64,000 nt of DNA from Marinobacter sediminum (GTDB lineage Bacteria > Pseudomonadota > Gammaproteobacteria > Pseudomonadales > Oleiphilaceae), in assembly GCF_023657445.1 (NCBI RefSeq), contig NZ_JAGTWY010000001.1:186001-250000 (forward strand), given 5' to 3'. The notes under the pieces are model-generated. The model did not search any database and was not told the origin of the DNA. It saw only the letters and a program-made list of their open reading frames with translations. How positions within the stretch are numbered: position 1 is the stretch's first letter; every line of letters starts with the position of its first letter. Positions 47,789-57,380 of the stretch are shown piece by piece. Made by a program: the position numbers and the translations under genes.

Positions 47789-48444
47789 TGCCCATGCATG
47801 TGATCTATGGAGGCACATTTGATCCGGTGCATCATGGGCACCTGCGACTGGCACTGGAGATCAGTGACCGTCTCGGTGTTGGTCAGGTGAGCCTGGTGCC
47901 CTGTCATATTCCGCCTCATCGCGGCGATACGGGGGCTTCTTCTGAGCAACGCCTGCACCTGCTGACGCTCGCCGTCGCCGATGAGCCACAGCTCCGGGTG
48001 GATGAGCGGGAGCTGAAAAGGTCTGGCGCCTCCTATACGGCCGACACGCTTCGCCAGTTGCGTAATGAGCTCGGGCCTGATGCGCCACTGGTGATGGTGG
48101 TGGGGACCGATGCCTTTGGCGGTTTCGACCGCTGGCGAGAATGGCAACAGATTCCGGAACTCGCCCATATCGTTGTTGTCCGTCGTCCGGGGTCTGAACT
48201 GGAGCCCTCGGGAGTGCCGGCACGTTTGCTGGCGGAACGCGAAGCGTGCGATCCCGAAGCCCTTTCCAGCCAGCCTTGCGGGTTGATTCTCGAGCTGAAT
48301 CCGCCCTTGCTGGATATCTCCGCCACCGGCATTCGCGAGCGCATTGCAGACGGCCGTTCTGCCCGCTACCTTATGCCGGACTCGGTGTGGTTCGAGATTC
48401 GTCGCCAAGGACTATACGGAGCCTGCACCGCGGGGAACTTTTAG
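47788..48444 (+). CDS. nadD: Nicotinate-nucleotide adenylyltransferase NadD
   Basis: NadD adenylates nicotinate mononucleotide in NAD synthesis. The 218-aa protein has the nucleotidyltransferase motif [13 protein letters not shown] and the C-terminal [13 protein letters not shown], which corresponds to the ISSTxxR motif. The ATG at 47788 overlaps the proA stop; ATG 47794 is a close alternative. It is followed by rsfS after 70 bases. Confidence 0.95.
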   Translation: MPMHVIYGGTFDPVHHGHLRLALEISDRLGVGQVSLVPCHIPPHRGDTGASSEQRLHLLTLAVADEPQLRVDERELKRSGASYTADTLRQLRNELGPDAPLVMVVGTDAFGGFDRWREWQQIPELAHIVVVRRPGSELEPSGVPARLLAEREACDPEALSSQPCGLILELNPPLLDISATGIRERIADGRSARYLMPDSVWFEIRRQGLYGACTAGNF

Positions 48445-48514
48445 TGCTACAATCGCGTCTGAATATGACTTTTCGGGCGGCCATTCTGGCCGACGCCCGG
48501 GCAACAGGGTGATT

Positions 48515-48865
48515 ATGCAGGCAGAACAACTGAAAGATCTGGTAGTTAACGCGCTTGAAGATGTGAAAGCACAGGACGTCAGTATCATTGATGTCCGTGA
48601 CCGCACCAGTGTCACCGACTTCATGGTTCTGGCATCCGGAACGTCCAATCGTCACGTGAAATCCCTCGCCGACTCCGTAGTTTCCGATGCAAAGGAACAA
48701 GGCGTGCGGGCAAGCAATGTTGAGGGTCTAACGGCCAGCGACTGGATACTGGTGGATCTTGGTGATGTGGTGGTCCACGTCATGATGCCCGCCACCCGGG
48801 AATTTTATGATCTGGAGCGCTTCTGGCGCGATGCACCGGATCTTGGTGTTGCAGGCAGAGAGTAA
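48515..48865 (+). CDS. rsfS: Ribosomal silencing factor RsfS
   Basis: RsfS binds protein L14 of the large subunit and blocks subunit joining in starvation. The 116-aa product has [24 protein letters not shown] and [15 protein letters not shown] in pieces, typical of the family. ATG 48515 gives the usual size; the frame is open upstream to 48344 inside nadD but without family similarity. It lies 2 bases before rlmH. Confidence 0.95.
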   Translation: MQAEQLKDLVVNALEDVKAQDVSIIDVRDRTSVTDFMVLASGTSNRHVKSLADSVVSDAKEQGVRASNVEGLTASDWILVDLGDVVVHVMMPATREFYDLERFWRDAPDLGVAGRE

Positions 48866-48867
48866 TC

Positions 48868-49338
48868 ATGCGCTTACGTCTGATCTGCGTGGGGCAGAAA
48901 ATGCCCGACTGGGTCAGTGCAGGGTATAACGATTACGCACGCCGGATGCCATCGGAATTGTCCCTGGAACTGGTCGAAATCCCCATGGCACACCGGGGCA
49001 AAAACCCGGATATCCCCAGACTGATGCAACGCGAAAGTGATGCCATCCTGGCAGCTGCTGGCTCAAAAGACCGGGTGGTTGCGCTGGAAGTGGGCGGACG
49101 CCCGTGGTCGACAGAAAAGTTGGCGAGTCAGCTTGAAAACTGGCAGCAGGATGGCCGAGACGTGAGCTTTCTTGTTGGTGGTCCGGACGGATTGGCAGAC
49201 GCCTGCCGGCTGCGTGCCGACCAACAGTGGTCATTGTCACCTCTCACACTGCCGCATCCGCTGGTGCGGATTGTTTTGGCTGAGCAGCTGTACCGGGCCT
49301 GGTCGATTACCCGCAATCACCCGTACCACCGGGCTTAG
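48868..49338 (+). CDS. rlmH: 23S rRNA pseudouridine-1915 N3-methyltransferase RlmH
   Basis: RlmH is a SPOUT-class methyltransferase acting on the assembled ribosome. The 156-aa protein has [16 protein letters not shown], the knot region [15 protein letters not shown], and the C-terminal [16 protein letters not shown] with NHPYHRA. Length equals the family norm. It follows rsfS after 2 bases and precedes mrdA by 8 bases. Confidence 0.97.
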   Translation: MRLRLICVGQKMPDWVSAGYNDYARRMPSELSLELVEIPMAHRGKNPDIPRLMQRESDAILAAAGSKDRVVALEVGGRPWSTEKLASQLENWQQDGRDVSFLVGGPDGLADACRLRADQQWSLSPLTLPHPLVRIVLAEQLYRAWSITRNHPYHRA

Positions 49339-49346
49339 GGGGCGTC

Positions 49347-51242
49347 ATGCCGTGGGGTGAGTTCAAGGATACTGCTGCCGAGCGTCGCCTGTTCCAGCGA
49401 CGCACCATCGTGGTCATGACATTCGTCGTGCTGATGATCGGTGGCTTGATTGCCCGGATGTACCAGCTCCAGGTTGTCGAACACGAGGTTTTCACCACGC
49501 TTTCTGACAAGAATCGTGTGCAAGTCCAGTCTGTGCCCCCGCCCCGGGGGCTTATTTACGATCGCAATCATGTCCTGCTGGCGGAGAATCGACCGGTTTT
49601 CAGTGTAACCCTGGTTCCCGAGCGTGTAGATGGCATGGACCAGACCCTGTCTCAGCTTGGCGGAATTCTGGATGTCTCGGGTGAGGACCTCGAGCGTTTC
49701 CATCGCCGGTTGCAGGAGCCCAGGCGCCCGTTTCAGGAGATCCCTCTCCGGTATGACCTGAATGAGCAGGAAATGGCCCGCCTCGCGGTGCATCGCCATG
49801 AGCTCCCGGGCGTGGAGGTAAAGGCAGAGCTGGTTCGTTATTATCCCCACAGTACGCTGACGTCTCATTCGCTCGGATTTGTAGGGCGGATTAACCGTGA
49901 TGAACTGCAGCGCATTGATCCAGTGAATTACGCGGGTACCAACTACATCGGCAAATCCGGTATTGAGCGTTTTTACGAAGAGCTCCTCCACGGAACAGTG
50001 GGTTACCAGCATGTTGAAACCAATGCCCGTGGCCGGACCTTACGGGTTCTGGAACGTGAGAATCCGGTTCCGGGTGAAGACCTCCAGCTGCAGCTGGACC
50101 TGAGGCTGCAGGAACGCGCCTACGACCTTCTGGACGACCGGCGAGGTGCAATTGTGGCCATTGAACCCGCCACCGGAGGGATCCTGGCGCTGGCGAGTGT
50201 GCCTGGTTTCGATACCAACAAATTTGTCACGGGCATTAGCGTCAAAGACTATCGCGAGCTGAGCGAAAGTCGGGATAAGCCGCTGTTCAACCGGGCCCTC
50301 AGGGGGCAGTATCCGCCGGGCTCGACTCTCAAACCGATGCTGGCGATTGCCGCCCTTGATAGCGGTGCAACGGACCGGGATTACACGATCTGGGATCCGG
50401 GGTACTTTCAGCTTAACAATTCTGGTCGGCGTTATCGGGACTGGAAGCGGACTGGTCACGGCTGGGTAGACCTGATGGATGCCATGGCGGAATCCTGCGA
50501 CGTCTACTTCTACGAGATCGCCGTGAAAATGGGGGTGGATACCATGTACAGCTACCTTTCCCGATTTGGCTTCGGGGAAGATGCGTCACTTGATGTATCC
50601 GGCGCCCTGAGCGGTTTGCTGCCATCCAAAGAGTGGAAGCGTGCCATGCGGAGCGAGCCCTGGTATCCCGGAGATTCGGTGAACCTGGGGATCGGTCAGG
50701 GATTCATGCTGGCGACGCCACTTCAGCTGGCAACGGCGACCTCTCTGATTGCCAACCGTGGCACCTGGGTCGAGCCTCGCTTGCTGAGGGAAATTGATGG
50801 GGACACGCCCGTAGAGCAGTATCTTCCGGACGGAAATCATGAGCCGCTGAAGCTCAAGAATCCGGCCGATTGGGAGTTTGTCGTCGACACCATGGCGGAA
50901 GTCATGCATGGCCGGCACGGCACAGCCCGTGGTTCAGGTAGAAACGCGCCTTTCCGGATGGCGGGTAAAACAGGAACGGCGCAAGTGTTCAGCCTTGCGG
51001 AAGACGAAGAGTATGACGCTGAAGAAATTCGCGAGCGATTGCGGGATCATGCGCTGTTCGTGGGTTTTGCGCCGGTAGACAATCCAAAGATTGCGGTTGC
51101 TGTGATTGTTGAAAACGGTGGGGGTGGCAGCAGTACCGCTGCACCAGTCGCCCGTGAGTTGTTTGATGCCTGGCTGGTGGAGTTTCCCGCCGGGGATCAA
51201 GAGGCCGTCGTTGGCAATGTCGAAAACAAGGGGCTGGATTGA
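49347..51242 (+). CDS. mrdA: Elongation transpeptidase PBP2 (MrdA)
   Basis: The class B PBP of the rod complex, paired with RodA. The 631-aa product has a membrane anchor near residues 22-42, a pedestal domain, and a transpeptidase domain with STLK (Ser326), SCD (in MAESCDVYFYEIA) and KTGT (Lys541). It is longer than FtsI and lies next to rodA, which separates the two PBPs. The ATG follows AGGGGG. Its TGA overlaps the rodA ATG. Confidence 0.96.
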   Translation: MPWGEFKDTAAERRLFQRRTIVVMTFVVLMIGGLIARMYQLQVVEHEVFTTLSDKNRVQVQSVPPPRGLIYDRNHVLLAENRPVFSVTLVPERVDGMDQTLSQLGGILDVSGEDLERFHRRLQEPRRPFQEIPLRYDLNEQEMARLAVHRHELPGVEVKAELVRYYPHSTLTSHSLGFVGRINRDELQRIDPVNYAGTNYIGKSGIERFYEELLHGTVGYQHVETNARGRTLRVLERENPVPGEDLQLQLDLRLQERAYDLLDDRRGAIVAIEPATGGILALASVPGFDTNKFVTGISVKDYRELSESRDKPLFNRALRGQYPPGSTLKPMLAIAALDSGATDRDYTIWDPGYFQLNNSGRRYRDWKRTGHGWVDLMDAMAESCDVYFYEIAVKMGVDTMYSYLSRFGFGEDASLDVSGALSGLLPSKEWKRAMRSEPWYPGDSVNLGIGQGFMLATPLQLATATSLIANRGTWVEPRLLREIDGDTPVEQYLPDGNHEPLKLKNPADWEFVVDTMAEVMHGRHGTARGSGRNAPFRMAGKTGTAQVFSLAEDEEYDAEEIRERLRDHALFVGFAPVDNPKIAVAVIVENGGGGSSTAAPVARELFDAWLVEFPAGDQEAVVGNVENKGLD

Positions 51243-52384
51243 TGGCGCTGAATGAGTTTATTGCTTCATCTGCTGCCAACCCGCTGGGACGTCCCCGGGG
51301 AATCTGGTCGACTCTGCACCTGGACCCCATCCTGTTATTTTTGCTGCTGGCCCTGGTATCCGGCGGTCTTTTCGTTCTCTACAGCGGGGCAGATCGCAAC
51401 GTCGAGGTGGTCAAGGCTCAGGGTATCCGGCTCGGTGTCGCGTTTGTGGTTATGCTGGTTTTCGCTCAGCTTGATCCTTCGGTTTTCCGGCGCTGGGCGC
51501 CCTGGCTTTACGGAGCAGGTATTATTGCCCTGCTGGCCGTGCTTGTGGTCGGAGTGGGTGCCAAGGGCGCCCAGCGCTGGCTCGCGCTACCGGGATTGCC
51601 GCGTTTCCAGCCCTCTGAGCTCATGAAACTGGTCGTGCCGATGATGGCAGCCTGGTACCTGTCCCGTCACTACCTGCCACCGCGACTCCGACACGTTGCA
51701 GTGGGGCTTGCCATTGTGCTGGTGCCGATGATGATGATTATCAAACAGCCTGATCTGGGGACGTCGCTCCTTGTCGGTATGGCCGGGCTTTTCGTGGTCT
51801 TCTTCGCGGGGATAAGCTGGAAGCTGATCACTGCGTTTATAGCTTTGGTCTCCGTCTCGGCGCCCATGATGTGGTTTTTCGTCATGCGTGACTACCAGAA
51901 ACAGAGAGTGCTGACGCTGCTTGACCCCCAGAGTGATCCGCTCGGGGCTGGCTGGAACATTATCCAGTCCAAGACCGCTATTGGTTCCGGGGGCTTTGAT
52001 GGTAAAGGGTGGTTGCAGGGAACCCAGTCCCACCTGGAGTTTCTGCCCGAGAGTCACACGGACTTCATTGTTGCGGTCCTGGCCGAGGAGTTCGGCTTTA
52101 TCGGCATGCTTGTCCTGATGACTGTGTATTTCCTCATCATTCTCAGGTGCCTGTACATTGCCGTGACGGCTCAGGATTCTTTCAGCCGCTTGCTGGCCGG
52201 AGCACTGACCATGACATTTTTCATCTATATTTTTGTGAACGTCGGCATGGTCAGTGGTTTGCTTCCGGTCGTTGGTGTGCCATTGCCCCTGATCAGCTAT
52301 GGCGGAACCTCAAGCGTGACACTGATGGCCGCATTCGGGGTGTTGATGTCGATTCATACCCATCGTCGAATGATCGGCGCTTAG
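51242..52384 (+). CDS. rodA: Rod shape SEDS glycosyltransferase RodA (MrdB)
   Basis: RodA polymerises lateral-wall glycan with PBP2. The 380-aa protein has about ten membrane segments, with RWLALPGLPRFQPSELMKL, ESHTDFIVAVLAEEFGFIG and ISYGGTSSVTLM, typical SEDS features. The start is ATG 51242, overlapping the mrdA stop; a TTG at 51239 is also in frame. In Pseudomonas an mltB-type gene usually follows, but here rlpA comes next. Confidence 0.96.
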   Translation: MALNEFIASSAANPLGRPRGIWSTLHLDPILLFLLLALVSGGLFVLYSGADRNVEVVKAQGIRLGVAFVVMLVFAQLDPSVFRRWAPWLYGAGIIALLAVLVVGVGAKGAQRWLALPGLPRFQPSELMKLVVPMMAAWYLSRHYLPPRLRHVAVGLAIVLVPMMMIIKQPDLGTSLLVGMAGLFVVFFAGISWKLITAFIALVSVSAPMMWFFVMRDYQKQRVLTLLDPQSDPLGAGWNIIQSKTAIGSGGFDGKGWLQGTQSHLEFLPESHTDFIVAVLAEEFGFIGMLVLMTVYFLIILRCLYIAVTAQDSFSRLLAGALTMTFFIYIFVNVGMVSGLLPVVGVPLPLISYGGTSSVTLMAAFGVLMSIHTHRRMIGA

Positions 52385-52503
52385 GGAACCGAAACCGAAC
52401 GTGGCGAGCGGGTAATGGTGATTCACGGCTATAACCCGCTACAATGGAGACTGGCCGTGAAAAAGAGATCCCGGCGATATATGATCAAGAGGAATTCCGG
52501 ACT

Positions 52504-53397
52504 GTGAACTTCAATCCCTCGCTTTCATGGATACTGGTCGTGACCACGGCTTTGGTGCTGGGCGGTTGCGCATCATCTCCGGAGACGGATCATTCATCCC
52601 GGTACACCATTAGTCAGGATCGTGCTCCGGCGGGTCAGTTTGATGCGTCGGGCCTGTCGGATGCCAAGCCGATTTACGAGGCGCCCCGGCGGGCGGGGAA
52701 CAAGTCGCCCTACACTGTTTGGGGCAAACAGTATCAAGTGATCCCAAGCAACGAAGGATATGTGGCCCGGGGCACGGCAAGCTGGTACGGCGAGAAGTTC
52801 CATGGCCATAAGACCTCAAACGGCGAAACCTTCAATATGTATGAGATGTCGGCCGCCCATAAATCCCTGAGGATTCCAGGCTATGCCCGGGTAACGAATC
52901 TTGATAATGGTCGCTCAGTGGTTGTTCGCGTCAATGACCGCGGACCGTTCCACGGCGATCGGCTGATTGACCTTTCCTACGCAGCTGCTAAAAAGCTCGG
53001 TTATCAGTCCCGGGGCACTGCCAGAGTTGAAGTGGCAGCAATCACCGTACGGGCGGATGGTTCCATGTTTCTGGCCGGCCAGCCGTTCGCGCCTGGAGCT
53101 TCGGTGAGCCGCCCCGAGAGCAGTGTTGCGGCCACTGGTCAGATGGCCGGTGACAACCGTGCGCTCTATGTCCAGCTTGGTTCTTTCAGTAGCCGGGATC
53201 CGGCGGACAAGCTGCTCAACAGGCTGAGTGCGGTAATGGAAAATCCTGTGCGCGTGCGCGCCATTGATACGGCGGCGGGTCGGTTCCATCGGGTTCAGGT
53301 TGGCCCGTTTGTTAATGAAGATAGCGCCAGGCGCACTCAGAACCTTCTGGAAGCCCGGGGCTTTTCCCAGTCGATACTGCTGACAGATTCAAACTGA
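52504..53397 (+). CDS. rlpA: Septal ring lytic transglycosylase RlpA (lipoprotein)
   Basis: RlpA cuts peptidoglycan lacking stem peptides. The 297-aa protein has a lipoprotein signal with LGGC (Cys22), a double-psi beta-barrel (GTASWYGEKFHGHKTSNGE, VRVNDRGPFHGDRLIDLS), and a C-terminal SPOR domain (ALYVQLGSFSS to the end) that targets septal glycan. GTG 52504 with AAGAGGA upstream gives the lipobox at the right place; the frame open from 52444 does not. Confidence 0.93.
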   Translation: MNFNPSLSWILVVTTALVLGGCASSPETDHSSRYTISQDRAPAGQFDASGLSDAKPIYEAPRRAGNKSPYTVWGKQYQVIPSNEGYVARGTASWYGEKFHGHKTSNGETFNMYEMSAAHKSLRIPGYARVTNLDNGRSVVVRVNDRGPFHGDRLIDLSYAAAKKLGYQSRGTARVEVAAITVRADGSMFLAGQPFAPGASVSRPESSVAATGQMAGDNRALYVQLGSFSSRDPADKLLNRLSAVMENPVRVRAIDTAAGRFHRVQVGPFVNEDSARRTQNLLEARGFSQSILLTDSN

Positions 53398-53431
53398 ACA
53401 CCCCATAAGAAAGAAACACACCTAACGACGA

Positions 53432-54610
53432 ATGAATGGACCCATGGCCTTAAAATCAGTAATACGCTCCGTTTCGGTAATTCTTGTCCTGGCCTCAATG
53501 CTGGCAGGAAAAGCGATGGCACAGTCCGTCTTGATTCCTTCTCCGCCGCAGATTGCGGGGAGCTCCTACGTGTTGATGGATCCGAAGAGTGGACGAATCA
53601 TCATGGAAGAGAATAGTAACGAGCGCTTGCCGCCGGCCAGTCTGACCAAGATGATGACCGCCTACATCGTCGAGCGTGAGCTGGATGAGGGGCGCATCTC
53701 CATGACGGATATGGTCCCCATCAGTGTCCGCGCCTGGAAGACAGAAGGCTCACGTACCTTTATCCGGGAGGGAACCAGCGTTTCGGTCGAAACCCTTATC
53801 AAGGGCGTAATTATTCAGTCAGGCAACGATGCCTCGGTGGCCTTGGCGGAATTTGTGGCCGGCAGTGAAGACGCATTCGTGGACATTATGAACCAGCAGG
53901 CGCAACTGCTGGGCATGAAAGATACCAACTTCGAGAATGCCACCGGCTTGCCATCAAACGAGCATTTCTCCACTGCCTACGATCTGGCGGTGCTGGCCCG
54001 GGCTATTATCAATGACTACCCCGAGAATTATCCGATCTACGCGGAGAAACACTTCACCTACAACAATATCCGCCAACCCAACCGCAACAGCCTGTTGTGG
54101 CGCGATGACAGCGTGGATGGGCTGAAAACAGGTCACACCGAAGAAGCGGGATATTGTCTGGTTGCGTCCGCAAAACGCAATGACTCTCGCTTTATCGCCG
54201 TGGTCATGGGCACGAGCAGTTCTCAGTCGCGTTCCCAGGAAGTCCAGAAAATGCTGAATTACGGCTTCCGTTATTACGAAAGCGAGCATCTGTTCCGTAC
54301 CGGTCAGGAGCTCATTCAGGCGCGAGTCTGGAGTGGTCAGTCTGACCAGGTTTCGGTTGGCATGACCAAAGACGTCTACGTCACTATTCCGAGAGGTTCC
54401 CGAAACGATCTCGAGTCCAGCGTAGACCTTGATTCCGTGATCAAAGCACCCATTAATGTGGGAGACGAGCTGGGTCGTGTGAAGGTTTCACTCAACGGCG
54501 AGGTACTGGTTGATCAGCCGGTACTGGCACTGAATGAAGTGCCTGAGGGTGGGTTCTTCAAGCGCATCTGGGACGCTATCAAGCTCTTTTTCTTTCAGTT
54601 GTTTCAGTAG
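53432..54610 (+). CDS. dacA: D-alanyl-D-alanine carboxypeptidase (PBP5/6, DacA/DacC family)
   Basis: It trims the terminal D-Ala from pentapeptides in the periplasm. The 392-aa product has a signal peptide ending AMA-QSV, the SLTK motif (in PPASLTKMMTAY), SGN (in IIQSGNDASVALA), KTG (in GLKTGHTEEAG), a C-terminal beta domain, and a final amphipathic helix (FFKRIWDAIKLFFFQLFQ) for membrane attachment. ATG 53432 or 53444 may start it; neither has a strong ribosome site. dacA or dacC naming is by convention. Confidence 0.92.
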   Translation: MNGPMALKSVIRSVSVILVLASMLAGKAMAQSVLIPSPPQIAGSSYVLMDPKSGRIIMEENSNERLPPASLTKMMTAYIVERELDEGRISMTDMVPISVRAWKTEGSRTFIREGTSVSVETLIKGVIIQSGNDASVALAEFVAGSEDAFVDIMNQQAQLLGMKDTNFENATGLPSNEHFSTAYDLAVLARAIINDYPENYPIYAEKHFTYNNIRQPNRNSLLWRDDSVDGLKTGHTEEAGYCLVASAKRNDSRFIAVVMGTSSSQSRSQEVQKMLNYGFRYYESEHLFRTGQELIQARVWSGQSDQVSVGMTKDVYVTIPRGSRNDLESSVDLDSVIKAPINVGDELGRVKVSLNGEVLVDQPVLALNEVPEGGFFKRIWDAIKLFFFQLFQ

Positions 54611-54640
54611 GGGTGGCTGAGACCCCGGGAGTAACGCGGC

Positions 54641-54910
54641 ATGAGTGAGCCGAAAGCACCAAAAATCGAGTTCCCCTGTGACTATGTCATCAAGGTCATC
54701 GGCAATGCCGCGCCAGACTTCACCGAGTTTGTCGTGGAAGTCGTGGAGCAGCATGCTCCCGGGATCTGCGAAGACGATATTTCCGTGAACGACAGTCGCA
54801 AGGGACGGTACTCTTCCGTGCAGCTAAAGATCGTCGCCACGGGTGAGGCACAGCTGAAGGCGCTGTTTGAGGATCTCAAAGCCAGTGGTCGTGTACACAT
54901 GGTGCTGTAA
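54641..54910 (+). CDS. ybeD: YbeD/DUF493 family protein
   Basis: An 89-aa protein with the DUF493 pattern ([40 protein letters not shown]). It is usually found between dacA and lipB and has been proposed to link carboxypeptidase and lipoate genes, but its function is unsettled. It lies 5 bases before lipB. Confidence 0.92.
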   Translation: MSEPKAPKIEFPCDYVIKVIGNAAPDFTEFVVEVVEQHAPGICEDDISVNDSRKGRYSSVQLKIVATGEAQLKALFEDLKASGRVHMVL

Positions 54911-54915
54911 TCAAT

Positions 54916-55554
54916 ATGCCTGACCTGATTGTTCGCTCGCTGGGGCAGCAGCCTTACCTGGAAACCTGGGAGGCGATGAAAAACTTCACCGCTGAGCGAG
55001 ATGGCAGTGTCACGGATGAGCTCTGGTGCCTGGAGCATCCAAGGGTTTACACACAGGGTCAGGCTGGCAAGGCTGAGCACATACTCGCACCTGGGGATAT
55101 TCCTGTTATCCAGGTGGATCGTGGCGGGCAGGTGACCTATCACGGTCCGGGTCAGCTGGTCGTTTATCTGCTGGTCGATCTCGCTCGCGGGAAGCTTGGT
55201 GTCCGTGCGCTGGTAAATGAGATCGAAAAGGCTATTGTCCGAACTCTGGCCGAGCTGGACATTGAGTCGTCCCCCCGACCGGATGCCCCCGGGGTCTATG
55301 TCGATGAATCCAAGATAGCCTCCCTCGGCTTGAGAGTCAGGCGCGGCTGTTCTTTCCATGGTCTCGCACTGAACGTTGCCATGGACATGGAACCCTTTCG
55401 CCGGATCAACCCGTGCGGCTATGCCGGTCTAAACATGTGTCAGGTTCGTGACTTTGTCGGGGACGCGACAGTGAGGGATATCGAACAACGACTCACGGCC
55501 CAGCTGGTTGCGGGTCTGGGCTCCTGCGACGTGGACTACCGTCAGGGCTGGTAG
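54916..55554 (+). CDS. lipB: Octanoyl-ACP:protein octanoyltransferase LipB
   Basis: LipB moves the octanoyl chain from acyl carrier protein to lipoyl domains. The 212-aa enzyme retains the catalytic Lys133 ([18 protein letters not shown]) and Cys167 (INPCGYAG). It shares a transcript with ybeD. The partner lipA commonly follows lipB but is not here; instead a decayed stretch begins at the lipB stop. Confidence 0.96.
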   Translation: MPDLIVRSLGQQPYLETWEAMKNFTAERDGSVTDELWCLEHPRVYTQGQAGKAEHILAPGDIPVIQVDRGGQVTYHGPGQLVVYLLVDLARGKLGVRALVNEIEKAIVRTLAELDIESSPRPDAPGVYVDESKIASLGLRVRRGCSFHGLALNVAMDMEPFRRINPCGYAGLNMCQVRDFVGDATVRDIEQRLTAQLVAGLGSCDVDYRQGW

Positions 55555-55557
55555 GGC

Positions 55558-55656
55558 TCAGGCTGCGTTTACCTCTATGTCATCAACACTCCGGTTCCTG
55601 CCCAGAGCTTTTGCACGATAAAGGGCTCCGCCCTTGTCGCTGAAGGACCTTGCTCC
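55558..55656 (-). pseudogene. Remnant of a GGDEF-domain C-terminus
   Basis: On the minus strand the frame reads SDKGGALYRAKALGRNRSV and then about ten more residues to a stop at 55558-55560. It is closed upstream by TAA at 55657-55659. ALYRAKALGRNR is the hallmark end of GGDEF domains. Only about 30 codons remain, and the catalytic part is not seen upstream in any frame, so it is a decayed fragment. It follows lipB directly. Confidence 0.6.
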
Positions 55657-55940
55657 CTGTTATCCAGAATAGAGCCGTATTTATGTCGAGTTAAACTGCG
55701 ATGGTAATCAGCAGGGGCGATGTAAACGGATCGTCCCGCATGCCAGACCGGTTCGTGGTCCAAGACTGTGTAAAAACGTAAACACATAGGACAGACACGT
55801 TTAAACCTTACTGGGCGCCGGTGCATTGGCCCTGACGCCGTAAAATTCGGGTCGAATCGGTGAGGTTAGGTCGTTACAGTATCCGTATAATGAGAAAGTC
55901 GCCAAATGCGGTTAAATTCTCTGATCCCGACAGGTCATCC
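55657..55940. other. Non-coding decayed stretch between the GGDEF remnant and the ABC1 kinase gene
   Basis: No gene is supported here. An 83-aa open frame on the minus strand (55575-55826) overlaps the GGDEF remnant in another frame and has no recognisable family. CATAGGACAGACACG at 55784-55798 resembles the arm of the REP-like element at 36797. GTGTAAAAACGTAAACAC at 55768-55785 is an imperfect dyad. A TATAAT near the end is listed separately. Confidence 0.5.
55886..55891 (+). promoter_or_regulatory. Consensus -10 hexamer upstream of the ABC1 kinase gene
   Basis: TATAAT, 50 bases before the preferred ATG at 55941. The -35 side is poor. If used, it would exclude the upstream starts at 55860 and 55890. 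Confidence 0.35.
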
Positions 55941-57380
55941 ATGTCATCCAGACGTTCAGGAAATTCGGTTTCTCGCATCAAAACCGGCAGCTTCGAGCGC
56001 CGGTTGAGCCTGACTCGCGCCGGGCTTTACGCCGGTACTCGCATGGCCTCGCACATGGCTACAAACTGGCTCAGCAGCAAGGACAAGCGGGACCAGAAAC
56101 ATCGTGCAATGTTGTCGAAACAGGCGCGCTTTCTGGTTGATGAGCTGGGGCAGCTGAAAGGCAGTGTGGTCAAGATCGGTCAGGTTATGGCGCTGTACGG
56201 GGAGCATTTCCTGCCGGATGAGGTAACCGAGGCATTACATACCCTTGAAGACCAGACAACGTCGCTTGAGTGGTCTGCCATCGAGCGTGTACTCAAGGAG
56301 GACCTGGGCAGCGAACGCCTGGCGGAACTGCAGGTCGATCCGGAACCGATTGGCGCCGCCTCGCTCGGACAGGTGCACCGGGCTGTGCGTCGTAGTGATG
56401 GTTTGGAACTGGTGCTGAAAGTACAGTACCCGGGTGTGGCAGATGCCGTTGACAGCGATCTGAATGCCGTTGCTCATCTTCTCAAGATTGCGCGGCTGGT
56501 CAGCTTTGGCCCGGAATTTAATGATTGGCTGGAAGAAGTCCGGGAAATGATGCACCGGGAGGTGGATTATCGGCTGGAAGCACGTACCACCGAAAAGTTC
56601 CGGGATATGCTTGCCTCGGATCCACGGTTCATCGTGCCGCGAGTCCTGCAGGAGTACTCGACGCCCCACGTGATTGCCTCAACTTATGAGCATGGTCACT
56701 CCGTCAGTTCACAGGCGGTAAAGGATCTGCCCATACACCGCCGCACTGCCCTGGGAGAGGCCGCGCTGGAACTATTCTTCCGGGAGCTCTTTGTCTGGGG
56801 AGAAATACAGACGGACCCGAATTTCGGCAATTATCGCATTCGTATAGCGGGTGAAGAGGGCGAAGATCCGGGTTATGACCGCATCGTGCTGCTGGATTTT
56901 GGTGCCGTGCAGGCGTATTCCGACGAGTTTCTGGCGCCGGTCAAACAGATGATTCGAGCTTCGTACGAGAACGATCTGCAGGCGGTGATCGATGGTGGGG
57001 TCGAGCTTAACTTCATGAGCCTGAGCTGGCCGAGGGAAGTGCTGGAAAAGTTTGGCTCCGTTTGTATGTCGGTTCTGGAACCGCTGGCAAAAGACCGGAG
57101 TAACTGGCCGGATTATGCGGTAAACAGTCGCGGCCAGTACCGGTGGAAGCAGAGCGACTTGCCCTCCAGGGTGGCCCGGCAGGCTGCCCGGTCGGCAATC
57201 AACCGGTATTTCCGGGTACCTCCGAAGGAATTCGTATTCCTGAACCGAAAGCTGATCGGTGTTTATACGTTTATTGCCGTTCTGCACTCCGAGTTCAACG
57301 GTGAGCCGCTGCTGCGAAAATACCTTTATGGTGATGATGCGCCGGATGCTTCTGCCACCAGCCAGAGAACGAAGGCGTAG
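55941..57380 (+). CDS. ABC1/AarF (UbiB-like) atypical kinase
   Basis: A 479-aa protein of the ABC1 family, related to UbiB and ADCK kinases. It has the family KxGQ signature in KGSVVKIGQVMALYG, the Ala-rich nucleotide loop EPIGAASLGQVH, LKVQYPGV, and LLDFGAVQAY with the Asp of the metal site. UbiB homologues support ubiquinone synthesis, but no C-terminal membrane helices are obvious here, so it is more likely a soluble paralogue. ATG 55941 (MSSRRSG) is preferred. The 3' end overlaps yqaA by 55 bases. Confidence 0.85.
   Translation: MSSRRSGNSVSRIKTGSFERRLSLTRAGLYAGTRMASHMATNWLSSKDKRDQKHRAMLSKQARFLVDELGQLKGSVVKIGQVMALYGEHFLPDEVTEALHTLEDQTTSLEWSAIERVLKEDLGSERLAELQVDPEPIGAASLGQVHRAVRRSDGLELVLKVQYPGVADAVDSDLNAVAHLLKIARLVSFGPEFNDWLEEVREMMHREVDYRLEARTTEKFRDMLASDPRFIVPRVLQEYSTPHVIASTYEHGHSVSSQAVKDLPIHRRTALGEAALELFFRELFVWGEIQTDPNFGNYRIRIAGEEGEDPGYDRIVLLDFGAVQAYSDEFLAPVKQMIRASYENDLQAVIDGGVELNFMSLSWPREVLEKFGSVCMSVLEPLAKDRSNWPDYAVNSRGQYRWKQSDLPSRVARQAARSAINRYFRVPPKEFVFLNRKLIGVYTFIAVLHSEFNGEPLLRKYLYGDDAPDASATSQRTKA

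Noticed and set aside
55575..55826. 83-aa minus-strand frame downstream of lipB
   Set aside because: It overlaps the GGDEF remnant in another frame and has no recognisable family; the region looks decayed.
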